Of a DNA stretch of 61,608 bases, positions 44,869-52,568 are shown piece by piece. This stretch comes from Pseudomonas sp. AKS31. Lineage in GTDB: Bacteria > Pseudomonadota > Gammaproteobacteria > Pseudomonadales > Pseudomonadaceae. The notes beneath the pieces were generated by a model that worked only from the letters and a program-made list of their open reading frames with translations, did no database searches and was not told the DNA's origin. Location: assembly GCF_023634765.1 (NCBI RefSeq), contig NZ_JAMLFX010000008.1:1-61608 (forward strand). Reading direction: 5' to 3'. How positions within the stretch are numbered: the first letter of the stretch is position 1; every line of letters begins with the position of its first letter. A program made the position numbers and the translations under genes.

Positions 44869-45470
44869 AACGAAACCTCCAATTTCGGGCCGAATTCGAC
44901 CCACTTGACCTTGCCGGAATCTATCAGCAAAAACTCGGCACCAAAAGGCACTTCCACCCCTTCGGCATCCAGCCAACAGGGATTTTGCATGACGAACTGG
45001 CCACTGCTGGACTCCGGCGGCCACTCCACCGGCCAGCCAAAAACGCGCCTTTCATCGTTCAAATGCAGTGTGACCAGACGATGGTGCTGGGCAAAAACGC
45101 TGAACCATTCGCTGGGGTAGGAAGTTTGTTTCGTGACATTTCGACTGCGTAACCAGCCATGCAATTTGTCATTCGTGGCCAGATAGCAGGAAAGCAACCC
45201 GAGCGTCACCGACACAACGAATGCCCATATCGTTTCGGCCTTGGCATCCCAACGTCCTACAGAAAATCCTTTCGAACCCACCCACAGACAAATTGCCCCA
45301 ATCCCCAATACCGCGCCCTGAATCACAAACGTAAAAATCAACGCCTGCACAATCTGCCCAAACGTATCGGGTCGCTTGAATGCCGTCAGCGAATAAAAAA
45401 TCCACGCCGACAAAAAACCGGGAATCAGGTACTGCAACAACGGAATAACTTCTTTGACCAGATCATCCAT
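44865..45470 (-). CDS. DUF6338-type membrane protein
   Basis: A 201-residue protein. The N-terminus is amphipathic (MDDLVKEVIPLLQYLIPGFL), and at least three hydrophobic segments follow (SAWIFYSL; ALIFTFVIQGAVLGIGAICLWVG; TIWAFVVSVTLGLLSCYLA). The soluble C-terminal ~100 residues contain YPSEWFSVFAQHHRLVTLHL and GWPVEWPPES, which I associate with DUF6338. The ATG at 45470 has AAGGAG upstream. It overlaps a 40-residue downstream gene. Function is unknown; scattered occurrence of this family suggests an accessory envelope or defence-linked role, but nothing in this sequence proves it. Confidence 0.75.
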   Translation of the reverse strand: MDDLVKEVIPLLQYLIPGFLSAWIFYSLTAFKRPDTFGQIVQALIFTFVIQGAVLGIGAICLWVGSKGFSVGRWDAKAETIWAFVVSVTLGLLSCYLATNDKLHGWLRSRNVTKQTSYPSEWFSVFAQHHRLVTLHLNDERRVFGWPVEWPPESSSGQFVMQNPCWLDAEGVEVPFGAEFLLIDSGKVKWVEFGPKLEVSL

Positions 45471-45622
45471 GATCCGCGACTCCTTGAAAGACCGGCCGAC
45501 CTGACTATCGACCGCCCCGCAAAAGCCTAGTGCACACGGAGAAAACCCTTCGTGCGCAACTGTCACCGCTCATTTCGCCAATCAGATCCACACCTTTCAG
45601 CCTCCAGGCAGCCAAAAAAAAA

Positions 45623-45646
45623 CAGAAACCGACGATACGGTTTCTG
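45623..45646 (-). terminator. Bidirectional intrinsic terminator
   Basis: The stem CAGAAACC/GGTTTCTG has an 8-base loop. It has a T-run on the plus side (CTTTTTTTG) and, read on the minus strand, GTTTTTTTTT. It follows the lipoprotein gene (minus strand). Confidence 0.8.
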
Positions 45647-45670
45647 CTTTTTTTGTCTCTGCGAGCGTCG

Positions 45671-46006
45671 TTACAGGCAATCACGCACCGATTGACGCAA
45701 CGACCCGGACTTGGCCCACGGTGGCCCCTGATACAACGAAACCCGGCTGCCATCCTTGTATTTGACGATATCGAGGATCTCGTCAGCCGTGATGATGCTT
45801 GGCGCCGTGATGCGGTAGCCGTTGGAAATCGATGTCTGCGAAGTCTTGGCCACATCCTTCTGCCACAACGGTAATAAACACGCAGCATAGTCCTTGGGCG
45901 ACTTGGCGCTGGTCTTGCTGATATTCGGCTCACCCGGCACCAGCGATGCCGGCAACGAGCAACCCGCCAACAGGGTCAACGCCAGACTCCCGATCCATAT
46001 CCGCAT
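45671..46006 (-). CDS. Small lipoprotein
   Basis: A 111-residue protein with a lipoprotein signal (MRIWIGSLALTLLAGCS; acylated Cys16 in the LAGC lipobox). The mature part is soluble, with Cys38 or Cys39 near DYAACLLPLW and a terminal RDCL that could form a disulfide. Start 46006 is the only one that places the signal at the N-terminus. I do not recognise the family. It is probably anchored in the outer membrane, as residue +2 is Ser. A terminator follows. Confidence 0.8.
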   Translation of the reverse strand: MRIWIGSLALTLLAGCSLPASLVPGEPNISKTSAKSPKDYAACLLPLWQKDVAKTSQTSISNGYRITAPSIITADEILDIVKYKDGSRVSLYQGPPWAKSGSLRQSVRDCL

Positions 46007-46191
46007 GGGGTATTCCTGATCTGAAAAAAGGTGAATGTAGCGTGTAAGCGGCTCTACATCCATCGTGGCACCGCGCCTTTGGCATATTCTGCACAAGTTT
46101 CCACAACCGTTCAGCGTGCTGACGAACAGGCTTTGCCCATCGACGAAAAATGCGACTACTCTTTTCTACCGAGAATGTTCTGGAGGTGATC

Positions 46192-46431
46192 ATGCGGCTC
46201 AATGAATACGAACACGAACTTCAACGCGACCTGCAAAGCGTTGCATCGGACTTGAGATGGTCGGCCGTCGACCTGAAACGTATCGCCGAACAACTGCGCA
46301 AATCCGGCAACGAAGCAGACGCGCAAAGCGTGCTGAGATCCTGTGAGGTGCTGCAAAGCGATGAAGAACGGCTGCAACTCTATGCCCGGGAAGTGAAAGC
46401 CCGCGCCATCAGCCGGACCAAGGTCCACTGA
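46192..46431 (+). CDS. Hypothetical helical protein, 79 residues
   Basis: A small charged protein (MRLNEYEHELQRDLQSVASD...) that is predicted to be almost entirely helical, with heptad-like spacing suggesting a coiled coil. It has a very strong ribosome-binding site (GGAGGTGATC directly before the ATG at 46192) and a good terminator 20 bp after the stop, so it is a single-gene transcript. No family recognised. Cytoplasmic. Confidence 0.75.
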   Translation: MRLNEYEHELQRDLQSVASDLRWSAVDLKRIAEQLRKSGNEADAQSVLRSCEVLQSDEERLQLYAREVKARAISRTKVH

Positions 46432-46451
46432 GACACCTCCCCCAAAACAGA

Positions 46452-46473
46452 AGCCCCGACAATCGCCGGGGCT
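46452..46473 (+). terminator. Intrinsic terminator
   Basis: AGCCCCG...CGGGGCT stem followed by CTTTC, between the 79-residue gene and the convergent 65-residue gene; probably serves both. Confidence 0.75.
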
Positions 46474-46493
46474 CTTTCATTACAGCCTGCCTG

Positions 46494-46691
46494 TCAGTGC
46501 ATTTTGTGACTTTGCGCGCGCGCCGAGCGTTTTTTGTAGCCAGGCAGTGCGGCGGCATAGGCCAGCGCCTCCTCCCGGCTGCCAAACGACGCCAGCCGAT
46601 CGCCCTGGGTGCAAACCCGCCATGGGCCATTGTTCACCCTAAGCACGTCATAGCCGTTCATGTGCATCTTGTTCAACATCGGCATGCTCAT
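46494..46691 (-). CDS. DUF2188-like small protein, 65 residues
   Basis: A 65-residue protein whose core (YDVLRVNNGPWRVCTQGDRL, ASFGSREEALAYAAALPGY) follows the pattern of DUF2188: a strand-turn-strand around Gly-Pro-Trp, then a helix starting with an EAL/EAI motif. The ATG at 46691 has GGAGG five bases upstream; an upstream start at 46703 would include that site. DUF2188 proteins are small and cytoplasmic with no assigned role. Confidence 0.7.
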   Translation of the reverse strand: MSMPMLNKMHMNGYDVLRVNNGPWRVCTQGDRLASFGSREEALAYAAALPGYKKRSARAQSHKMH

Positions 46692-46915
46692 GGACACCTC
46701 CATTTTTGCTAACGGTCAGATCCAGTTTCACGCTTTTACCTTACACCCTCATCCGCCCGAAATGCCGACCGGATGTCGCAAGCCGCGACCGTCATGGCTT
46801 TGGCACTTTTCGCCGCAGCGAACGCTCCAAACTCCAATGAAACCTTTGCCGCAGGCTTCGGCTCAAATATTGCAGTTTTATTTCTAATTTGTGACAGGCA
46901 GTAAACAGGTAACAG

Positions 46916-47278
46916 ATGAAAGTACGCGCAACCGTTATATGCGAGCAGGATCGCCACGTTCTCCTGGTACGCAAACCCCGCTGCCGCTGGACATTGCCCG
47001 GCGGCAAGGTCGAGCCCGGGGAAACCCGAGCGCAGGCTGCCGTACGTGAACTGCAAGAAGAAACCGGCCTGGACGCCGACGATGTGTTGTATTTAATGGA
47101 ATTGCAGAGCGGCAGCACGCAGCATCATGTCTACGAGGCATCCGTGCTGGACTTCGAGCAAATGCGGCCGCAGAACGAGATCATCGATTGCATCTGGCAT
47201 CCGCTGGACGCAGTACGCAATCTGCACACCAGTGAGGCGACGTTGCGCATTGTTGAAGCGTTTCAACGACGTTTATGA
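46916..47278 (+). CDS. Nudix hydrolase
   Basis: A 120-residue Nudix pyrophosphohydrolase with a perfect Nudix box at residues 30-52: Gly30, Glu36, Arg44-Glu45, Glu48-Glu49 and Gly51 in GX5EX7REUXEEXGU. Length fits the small MutT-like/ADP-ribose-type enzymes that cleave nucleoside diphosphate derivatives using Mg2+. The ribosome-binding site is modest (ACAGG, seven bases upstream). The 212 bp before it holds no convincing gene. The substrate cannot be told from sequence. Confidence 0.9.
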   Translation: MKVRATVICEQDRHVLLVRKPRCRWTLPGGKVEPGETRAQAAVRELQEETGLDADDVLYLMELQSGSTQHHVYEASVLDFEQMRPQNEIIDCIWHPLDAVRNLHTSEATLRIVEAFQRRL

Positions 47279-47282
47279 GGCG

Positions 47283-47525
47283 TCAACCAGCAAAGGCCCG
47301 GCGCCCGGCGCTCATTTCGGTGCGTAACTCACCGATGAAGTTGGAAATGTCACGGATCGTGACGAGATGTTCCGGGGAAACGCCATTCAACAACAATTCA
47401 ACGCGCCCGCTGTCAGCCTCATAAACCTTGATTTGCAGCAGGCCCTGCGTGTCTTGAATGCACTCGCACTTGAACGCAGGAAAGCCGGATTCGACAATCC
47501 GGCAAATATCGTCAATGGCAAGCAT
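47283..47525 (-). CDS. DUF1652 family protein
   Basis: An 80-residue protein with the Pseudomonas DUF1652 pattern: MLAIDDICRIVESGFPAFKC, then LQIKVYEADSGRVELLLNGVSP and an ISNFIGELR helix. The start at 47525 matches the family N-terminus. It converges on the Nudix gene, with stops 4 bp apart. Members are abundant in Pseudomonas and uncharacterised. Confidence 0.85.
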   Translation of the reverse strand: MLAIDDICRIVESGFPAFKCECIQDTQGLLQIKVYEADSGRVELLLNGVSPEHLVTIRDISNFIGELRTEMSAGRRAFAG

Positions 47526-47636
47526 GATTGAACGCCTCGCAGGCGATGGGTCGGTCGACTCGTTGAGCATAGACGAGCAATTTGTGGCTCACCCGATACA
47601 AAATGCCAACCCGATCACAGCATTTCATCCCCGCCC

Positions 47637-48536
47637 TCAGTGCGCGTCGTGGTCCCAAATCCAGTTCCACATTCCCGGCAAATTCACCGGCTCCGAGCTT
47701 TTTTCCACGGTACGCGCCAGTGCGGCTTTCTCCAGTTCGGCGTGATCATCATAGAAAGGCTTGTCCGCCAGCTTCACGCCCGTCGAGGCGGCGCTATCGA
47801 GCAAAATCTGCAGGTATTCGCGCGCGTGCCGCGCGGTATAACGGTTGAGATCATGAAACGTCACCACCACCGGAATCACTCCGTCCACGCTCGGCAATTC
47901 GCCAAGGGCAATTCGCTCACGGACTTCTGATAGCTGTCGCAACATGTTTGCCCGACGTCGCGGGCTGGCATTGAAGCCCCAGATCTTGCCGTCGTTGGCA
48001 CTTAGATCCGTAAGCAAAACATGCAAGCCATGCTGTCGATAGGCGGCAAAAGTGCGTTTGTCGTAATTCCAGAACGGCGGGCGCAGCAACTTCGGCGGCG
48101 CCCCGGTGATGGCAGCGATATCGGCGGTACCGTTAGTCAGCGATTCTTCAAGTTGTTGCGGGTCGAGCGAGCGGTGATTGGTGTGCCAGTGAGTCGCCGT
48201 GTGAAACGCCAGTATGTGCCCCTCCTCATGCTCACGCCGCATGATGCTGCGACCGATGTCACTGTTGCCCGCTCGCGGTGCACGGGTCTGCACGAAGAAC
48301 ACCGCTTTGATATTCGGCTGCAGCGGGTTGTCCTTGAGGCTGTCGAGCACCGTCGCCGACGGATTCCACAAACTGGATGCACTGGGGCCGTCATCGAACG
48401 TCAACAGAAAGCGCACCGGCGCCTGGGTTTTCAGGCGCGTTGCGGTTTGCGCAGTCATTTCTATCGGGGCGGCGATACAACCGGCCAGCCCGAGGGCGAT
48501 GAGCGCTGCACAGAGAAGCTTGAATCCGGATGTCAT
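47637..48536 (-). CDS. Polysaccharide deacetylase lipoprotein (NodB homology)
   Basis: A 299-residue exported lipoprotein: MTSGFKLLCAALIALGLAGC gives a lipobox with Cys20. The NodB domain follows, with motif 1 TFDDGP (46-51; Asp48/49) and motif 2 HTATH (His112, His116), which together bind the catalytic metal. Motif 3 may be RPPFWNYD. It probably deacetylates N-acetylated glycans in the envelope (PgaB/PdaA-like chemistry). AAGG lies six bases before the ATG. The true substrate is unknown. Confidence 0.88.
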   Translation of the reverse strand: MTSGFKLLCAALIALGLAGCIAAPIEMTAQTATRLKTQAPVRFLLTFDDGPSASSLWNPSATVLDSLKDNPLQPNIKAVFFVQTRAPRAGNSDIGRSIMRREHEEGHILAFHTATHWHTNHRSLDPQQLEESLTNGTADIAAITGAPPKLLRPPFWNYDKRTFAAYRQHGLHVLLTDLSANDGKIWGFNASPRRRANMLRQLSEVRERIALGELPSVDGVIPVVVTFHDLNRYTARHAREYLQILLDSAASTGVKLADKPFYDDHAELEKAALARTVEKSSEPVNLPGMWNWIWDHDAH

Positions 48537-48667
48537 GTTTTGCCTTGGGCACGGCGACTGCCGTCATGTGGTCGATTGGCAAAACTCCCTCGCCCTTATC
48601 CATCCCTGCGCTGCGATACGCGAGCGGTGGTTGGATAAGGTACACAGGGTTTGGTTCCGGCGCTCGC

Positions 48668-48942
48668 TCAGTGAGCCAATGCCTGTTGAAAAGACGTGTC
48701 GATAATCCCGGCGGTGGCCAACGGTGCCGGCAGCGCTTTGACTTTGAACAGGAGGTCGGCGGTGCTTTGCAGGTCCGTTGCCGCTTGCGTGTCGACGGGG
48801 CCGACAGTCATGTGCGCCTGACGCAACCAGTGGCGTGAGACCTGCTGATCGAGATTGGCTTTCTTCGCCCACAGATCGGCGTATTCATCCGTGTGGCTGT
48901 CGACCCACGCCCGCGCCTGCTTCAAGCGCCCGAGAACACAAT
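48668..48942 (-). pseudogene. C-terminal remnant of a sulfonate-type ABC substrate-binding protein
   Basis: About 90 residues (VLGRLKQARAWVDSHTDEY ... TAGIIDTSFQQALAH) match the last third of SsuA/NitT-type binding proteins and parallel the end of the intact protein at 49187 (AYEQAREWALKNPDEFAALL). There is no signal peptide, no N-terminal two-thirds and no proper start. Homology stops abruptly near 48942, where AT-rich DNA begins, so a deletion or rearrangement removed the 5' part. Confidence 0.75.
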
Positions 48943-48986
48943 CTGTTGGGAATTCGATGAATGCATAAGCTCATCACTGTCGGTTA

Positions 48987-49010
48987 CCACTGTGCGTACA
49001 ACAACAGTGG
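48987..49010. promoter_or_regulatory. Inverted repeat CCACTGT-N10-ACAGTGG, candidate enhancer site
   Basis: Perfect 7-bp arms lie ~80-105 bp upstream of the sigma-54-like promoter, the usual distance for an enhancer-binding activator. A further CACTGT half-site precedes it, and a GGCAA/TTGCC dyad follows. Confidence 0.5.
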
Positions 49011-49091
49011 CAATCCAGAGTGTTGCCCCAACAACAGTAGAAATTCTCCATCACGCCTTTAAACCCTTACAAACTGGTGCTTTCAGGCACA

Positions 49092-49107
49092 TGGCACAGA
49101 GCCTGCA
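49092..49107 (+). promoter_or_regulatory. Sigma-54 type -24/-12 promoter
   Basis: TGGCACA-N4-CTGCA: the invariant GG (49093-49094) and GC (49105-49106) are separated by exactly 10 bases. It lies 80 bp before the ATG of the binding-protein gene. One base differs from consensus in each half. Confidence 0.6.
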
Positions 49108-49186
49108 ATATTCCATTCATGCAGGAAGCATTCGATAAAAATATCTTTTTGGACATAAGAAACCTGTGCCTTTGCCGGAGTGCCCC

Positions 49187-50167
49187 ATGACATCGTTCTT
49201 TCCCGGATTCAAAACCCTGCTGGCGGCCAGCGCCATGGTGCTGAGCCTGCAACCGCTCGCCCACGCGGCTGAAACTGCGCCGGCGGAAATTCATCTCGAC
49301 TACGCCTATTACTCGCCAGTCAGTCTGGTGCTCAAGCACTTCGGCTTCCTCGAAAAAGCCTTGCCGCAAACCAAAGTCAGCTGGGTGCTAAGTCAGGGCA
49401 GTAACCGCTCGCTGGAATACCTCAACAGTGGCGGCGTCGATTTCGCCTCAAGCGCCAGCCTTGCTGCGGTGCTGAGCCGCGCCAACGGCAGCCCGATCAA
49501 ATCAGTCTATGTCTATAGCCGCGCCGAATGGACCGCCCTGGTGGTGCGCAAGGATTCGCCATATCAAAGCATCGCCGACCTCAAGGGCAAAAAGATCGCC
49601 GCCACCAAGGGCACCGACCCGTATCTGTTCACCCTGCGCAGCCTGCAGCAGTCCGGGCTGAAAAAAGACGAGGTGGAACTGGTCCACCTGCAACATCCGG
49701 ATGGCCGCACCGCCCTGGAAAAAGGTGATGTCGACGCCTGGGCCGGGCTCGATCCGCACATGGCCGCCAGTCAGGTGCAGGCCGGCTCGCGCTTGCTCTA
49801 CCGCAACCCGGCGTTCAACAGTTACGGCGTGGTCAGCGTCACCGAGCAATACGCCAAAGAGCATCCGCAGACCATCGACACCGTGATCAAAGCCTACGAA
49901 CAGGCCCGCGAATGGGCGCTGAAAAACCCTGATGAATTCGCCGCCCTGCTCGCCAAGGAGTCCGGCTTGCCGCTGGACGTGGCCAAGTTGCAACTGTCGC
50001 GCACTGACCTGAGCAGCCCGCAACTCACCCAGCAGGACATCAGCGCCTCCAAGGCTGCGGCGCCGATTCTGGTCTCCGAAGAACTGGTGCGCCGTGGGGT
50101 GAACGTCGATCAAGTCATTGACCAACTGCTCGACAGCGGTGTGCAGCAAGCCGTCGCCCGCCAGTAA
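49187..50167 (+). CDS. Aliphatic sulfonate-type ABC transporter substrate-binding protein
   Basis: A 326-residue periplasmic protein: the signal peptide ends in AHAAE (residue ~29), followed by a two-lobed NMT1/SsuA-like domain (IHLDYAYYSPVSLVLKHFGFLE; WVLSQGSNRSLEYLNSGGVDFASSA given in part; VYSRAEWTALVV). The ligand class (sulfonate, taurine or nitrate-like) follows from family resemblance only. The ATG at 49187 has GGAG five bases upstream. It is followed after 62 bp by the permease gene. Its promoter looks sigma-54 dependent. Confidence 0.88.
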   Translation: MTSFFPGFKTLLAASAMVLSLQPLAHAAETAPAEIHLDYAYYSPVSLVLKHFGFLEKALPQTKVSWVLSQGSNRSLEYLNSGGVDFASSASLAAVLSRANGSPIKSVYVYSRAEWTALVVRKDSPYQSIADLKGKKIAATKGTDPYLFTLRSLQQSGLKKDEVELVHLQHPDGRTALEKGDVDAWAGLDPHMAASQVQAGSRLLYRNPAFNSYGVVSVTEQYAKEHPQTIDTVIKAYEQAREWALKNPDEFAALLAKESGLPLDVAKLQLSRTDLSSPQLTQQDISASKAAAPILVSEELVRRGVNVDQVIDQLLDSGVQQAVARQ

Positions 50168-50229
50168 CCGATCAGTCTCACGACCAATCCGCGCCCGTCG
50201 CGGATTTGTTGTGAGCGGAGCCAAAAACC

Positions 50230-51072
50230 ATGACCACTCACAGCAAAGACCTGCCCGCGCCACTGGTCGTCGCGCGACAGCAACCGACGAGCCACAATCC
50301 GACGTGGCGGCGCCGCTGCAAAAGCCTGGCCCTGCCGCTGCTGATCATCGTCGCGCTGGAAATGATCGTACGCATCGGTTGGCTACCGTCCTACCAGATG
50401 CCGGCACCGAGCGAGATCGCCCTGACCCTCACCGACCTCGCCGAAGGCGCACTGTGGAAACACATCGGCGCCAGCCTGATTCGCGTGCTGCTGGGATTTG
50501 CCATTGGCGCCAGTCTGGCGCTGGTGTTTGCCGCCTGGGTTGGCTTGAGTCGCGAAGCCGAGGCTTATCTGGAACCGACTTTCGCCGCGTTGCGCTCAAT
50601 CCCGAGCCTGGCCTGGGTGCCGCTGCTGCTGTTATGGCTGGGCATCGACGAGACCTCGAAAATCGTCTTGATCGCCATCGGCGCGTTCTTTCCGGTGTAC
50701 GTCAATGTCGTCGCAGCGATTCGCAACATTGATCGCAAACTGGTGGAGGTCGGCCGCATCTATGGCTTCAGCCGCTTGCAACTGGTACGGCGGATATTGC
50801 TGCCGGCCGCCCTGCCCGGCCTGTTCACCGGACTACGCAGCGGCATGAGTCTGGCGTGGATGTTTCTGGTGGCGGCGGAACTGATCGCGGCCACCAAAGG
50901 TTTGGGGTATCTGCTCAGTGACGGCCGGGAAACTTCGCGGCCGGACATCGTGCTGGCCGCAATCATCGTGCTCGCCTTGCTCGGTAAACTCAGCGACGGC
51001 TTGCTGGCCATGCTCGAACGCCGCTGGCTGAGCTGGCGTGACACTTTCACCGGTCAAGGCGCCAGCGACTAA
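50230..51072 (+). CDS. ABC transporter permease, SsuC/TauC type
   Basis: A 280-residue inner-membrane permease with about six hydrophobic segments and the binding-protein-dependent transport motif, read as VEVGRIYGFSRLQLVRRILLPAALPG (EAA loop, quoted in part: GRIYGFSRLQLVRRILLPAA). It belongs with the upstream binding protein. The expected ATPase gene does not follow; the next gene is an SRAP protein 28 bp away. The transporter must borrow an ATPase or be incomplete. GGAG lies nine bases before the ATG. Confidence 0.9.
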   Translation: MTTHSKDLPAPLVVARQQPTSHNPTWRRRCKSLALPLLIIVALEMIVRIGWLPSYQMPAPSEIALTLTDLAEGALWKHIGASLIRVLLGFAIGASLALVFAAWVGLSREAEAYLEPTFAALRSIPSLAWVPLLLLWLGIDETSKIVLIAIGAFFPVYVNVVAAIRNIDRKLVEVGRIYGFSRLQLVRRILLPAALPGLFTGLRSGMSLAWMFLVAAELIAATKGLGYLLSDGRETSRPDIVLAAIIVLALLGKLSDGLLAMLERRWLSWRDTFTGQGASD

Positions 51073-51100
51073 GCTGAAAGCTCCAACCGGAGATTCAGCC

Positions 51101-51781
51101 ATGTGCGGAAGACTCTCGCAGTACCGCGGCATTCACGACTTCGTCGCGGTGCTGAGCATTCCCGACGCGTTGATCAATCACGTCGGCGATGCACCGCTCG
51201 ACCGCTACAACGCGGCGCCAACCACCGCGCTGGCCGTCCTGCATCAACAAGGGCAACACCTGCAGGCCGACAATCTGCGCTGGGGCTGGCGCCCGCACTG
51301 GGCCAAGGATCGCCCGCCACCGATCAATGCCCGGGTAGAGAAAGTCGCCCACGGACCGTTCTTCCGGGCGATCTGGCGACATCGCTTGATTGTGCCCGTG
51401 GACAACTGGTTTGAATGGGTCGATAGCGAAGACAAAACCCGACAACCCTGGTTGATTCGTCGGGCAGATCATGGAGCGGTTTTCTGCGCTGCCATCGGAC
51501 AATTTCCGACGGCCGAAACGCCGGCCCGGGACGACGACGGTTTCGTGATCATCACCGCCGATGCTGTCGGCGGCTTGCTCGATGTCCATGATCGCCGACC
51601 GGTGGTATTCCGCGCAGAGTTGGTGCACGAATGGCTCGACCCCGCGACGCCGGTTGAGCGCGCCGAACAAATGTTGCTGTTCGAAGGTGAAGGCAGTGAA
51701 GTGTTCGAATGGTACAAAGTCGGCAAAGCGGTTGGTAACGCACGTAATCAGGGGGCCAGTTTGATTATCGAGCAGCGTTAA
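51101..51781 (+). CDS. yedK: SRAP domain protein (YedK/HMCES-like abasic site-binding)
   Basis: A 226-residue SRAP protein. Residues that form the thiazolidine crosslink to abasic sites are present: Cys2 (after Met removal the new N-terminus), Asn37 (RYNAAPT), Glu105 (NWFEW) and His163 (DVHDRRPVV). It shields abasic sites in single-stranded DNA. The ATG at 51101 follows CCGGAG and makes Cys residue 2, which supports the start. It lies just behind the ABC permease gene, probably by chance. Confidence 0.93.
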   Translation: MCGRLSQYRGIHDFVAVLSIPDALINHVGDAPLDRYNAAPTTALAVLHQQGQHLQADNLRWGWRPHWAKDRPPPINARVEKVAHGPFFRAIWRHRLIVPVDNWFEWVDSEDKTRQPWLIRRADHGAVFCAAIGQFPTAETPARDDDGFVIITADAVGGLLDVHDRRPVVFRAELVHEWLDPATPVERAEQMLLFEGEGSEVFEWYKVGKAVGNARNQGASLIIEQR

Positions 51782-51964
51782 ACATTTACCGCCTAAAAGC
51801 GTTTATCAAATATAGGAGCTGCATGATCGTTACAACGACTGTTTCATCTTTGAAACGCTGTAGATAAAACACACGTTCGAATGAACTAACCGCCTGTCTG
51901 ACATTTCAACCGTCATACATACATTTTGATGCACTACGGCTAGCATGCGCGCCGCCTTTCCGAT

Positions 51965-51992
51965 TGGTATACCAGTTGACCAAAGAGTCAAC
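51965..51992. promoter_or_regulatory. Operator-like palindromes TGGTATACCA and GTTGAC-N6-GTCAAC
   Basis: A perfect 10-bp palindrome (51965-51974) abuts an inverted repeat (51975-51980 and 51987-51992), followed by AGGAA. TGGTATACCA is of the GntR-operator type. The surrounding stretch 51782-52096 holds no gene that I can support. Confidence 0.5.
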
Positions 51993-52096
51993 AAACCAGG
52001 AATCCCCCACAACGTCTACAAGCCTTGCAGAGAAATAAGTTGCGCGACGATTTTGCAATCAAACAGGTCAGCGGCCTGGAGTGTATTTATCTGTCC

Positions 52097-52312
52097 ATGA
52101 CAGAACGCTTTGAACTCGACTGTTTTATCGGCCACTACATCAAGACTCGAAACCTGCGTGGCGTTGCCGATATTGAACGCACCCTGCGCACCACCCTCGA
52201 AGGGTATCCCGGCCACGCGCCGGTGATGGTCAACGAGCTGAATGCGTGGATTGATCGAACCTTGGGATATCGGGCCGCACACCCCGATTTCACGCAGCTG
52301 GACGATCTCTGA
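52097..52312 (+). CDS. Hypothetical protein, 71 residues
   Basis: An open frame starting MTERFELDCFIGHYIKTRNL, with helical, amphipathic character and no signal peptide. No family recognised. A strong terminator starts 8 bp after the stop, which supports a real gene. The start is uncertain because GGAG lies 15 bases upstream of the ATG; the frame is open back to 52025. It follows an operator-like region with good symmetry. Confidence 0.55.
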   Translation: MTERFELDCFIGHYIKTRNLRGVADIERTLRTTLEGYPGHAPVMVNELNAWIDRTLGYRAAHPDFTQLDDL

Positions 52313-52320
52313 ACCGAAAA

Positions 52321-52342
52321 AGCCCCGCATGCGCGCGGGGCT
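52321..52342 (+). terminator. Intrinsic terminator
   Basis: AGCCCCGC/GCGGGGCT stem followed by TTTTT; preceded by A-rich sequence, so it can also serve the convergent small gene. Confidence 0.85.
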
Positions 52343-52358
52343 TTTTCGTAAAAATCAT

Positions 52359-52505
52359 TCAAAACTTGCGGTCAGGATCCGAAAGTTCTCTGCCGTCATC
52401 GTGCTTCCAGGTTTGTTCCTTGTGTTTCTCCCGCTCTATTTCTTCTTGCGTCGGCTCATCCGCGCCTTCGTCATCCGTCTCTGGCTGCTTTTGCTCAGTC
52501 GTCAT
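52359..52505 (-). CDS. Small highly charged protein, 48 residues
   Basis: A short gene beginning MTTEQKQPETDDEGADEPTQ and ending HDDGRELSDPDRKF. GGGAGG lies six bases before the ATG at 52505, an unusually strong ribosome-binding site, and the codons look Pseudomonas-like. The protein is almost all charged residues and probably disordered. No family recognised. A shared terminator follows the stop. Confidence 0.65.
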   Translation of the reverse strand: MTTEQKQPETDDEGADEPTQEEIEREKHKEQTWKHDDGRELSDPDRKF

Positions 52506-52568
52506 GTACACCTCCCGTCATCAGTTACCCGTCATCCTTGAAGCGTAGATCAGTTTCAAACGGACAAC

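Noticed and set aside
46736..47118. Minus-strand frames of ~106 codons opposite the Nudix gene
   Set aside because: They overlap a perfect Nudix box on the plus strand and lack a plausible start.
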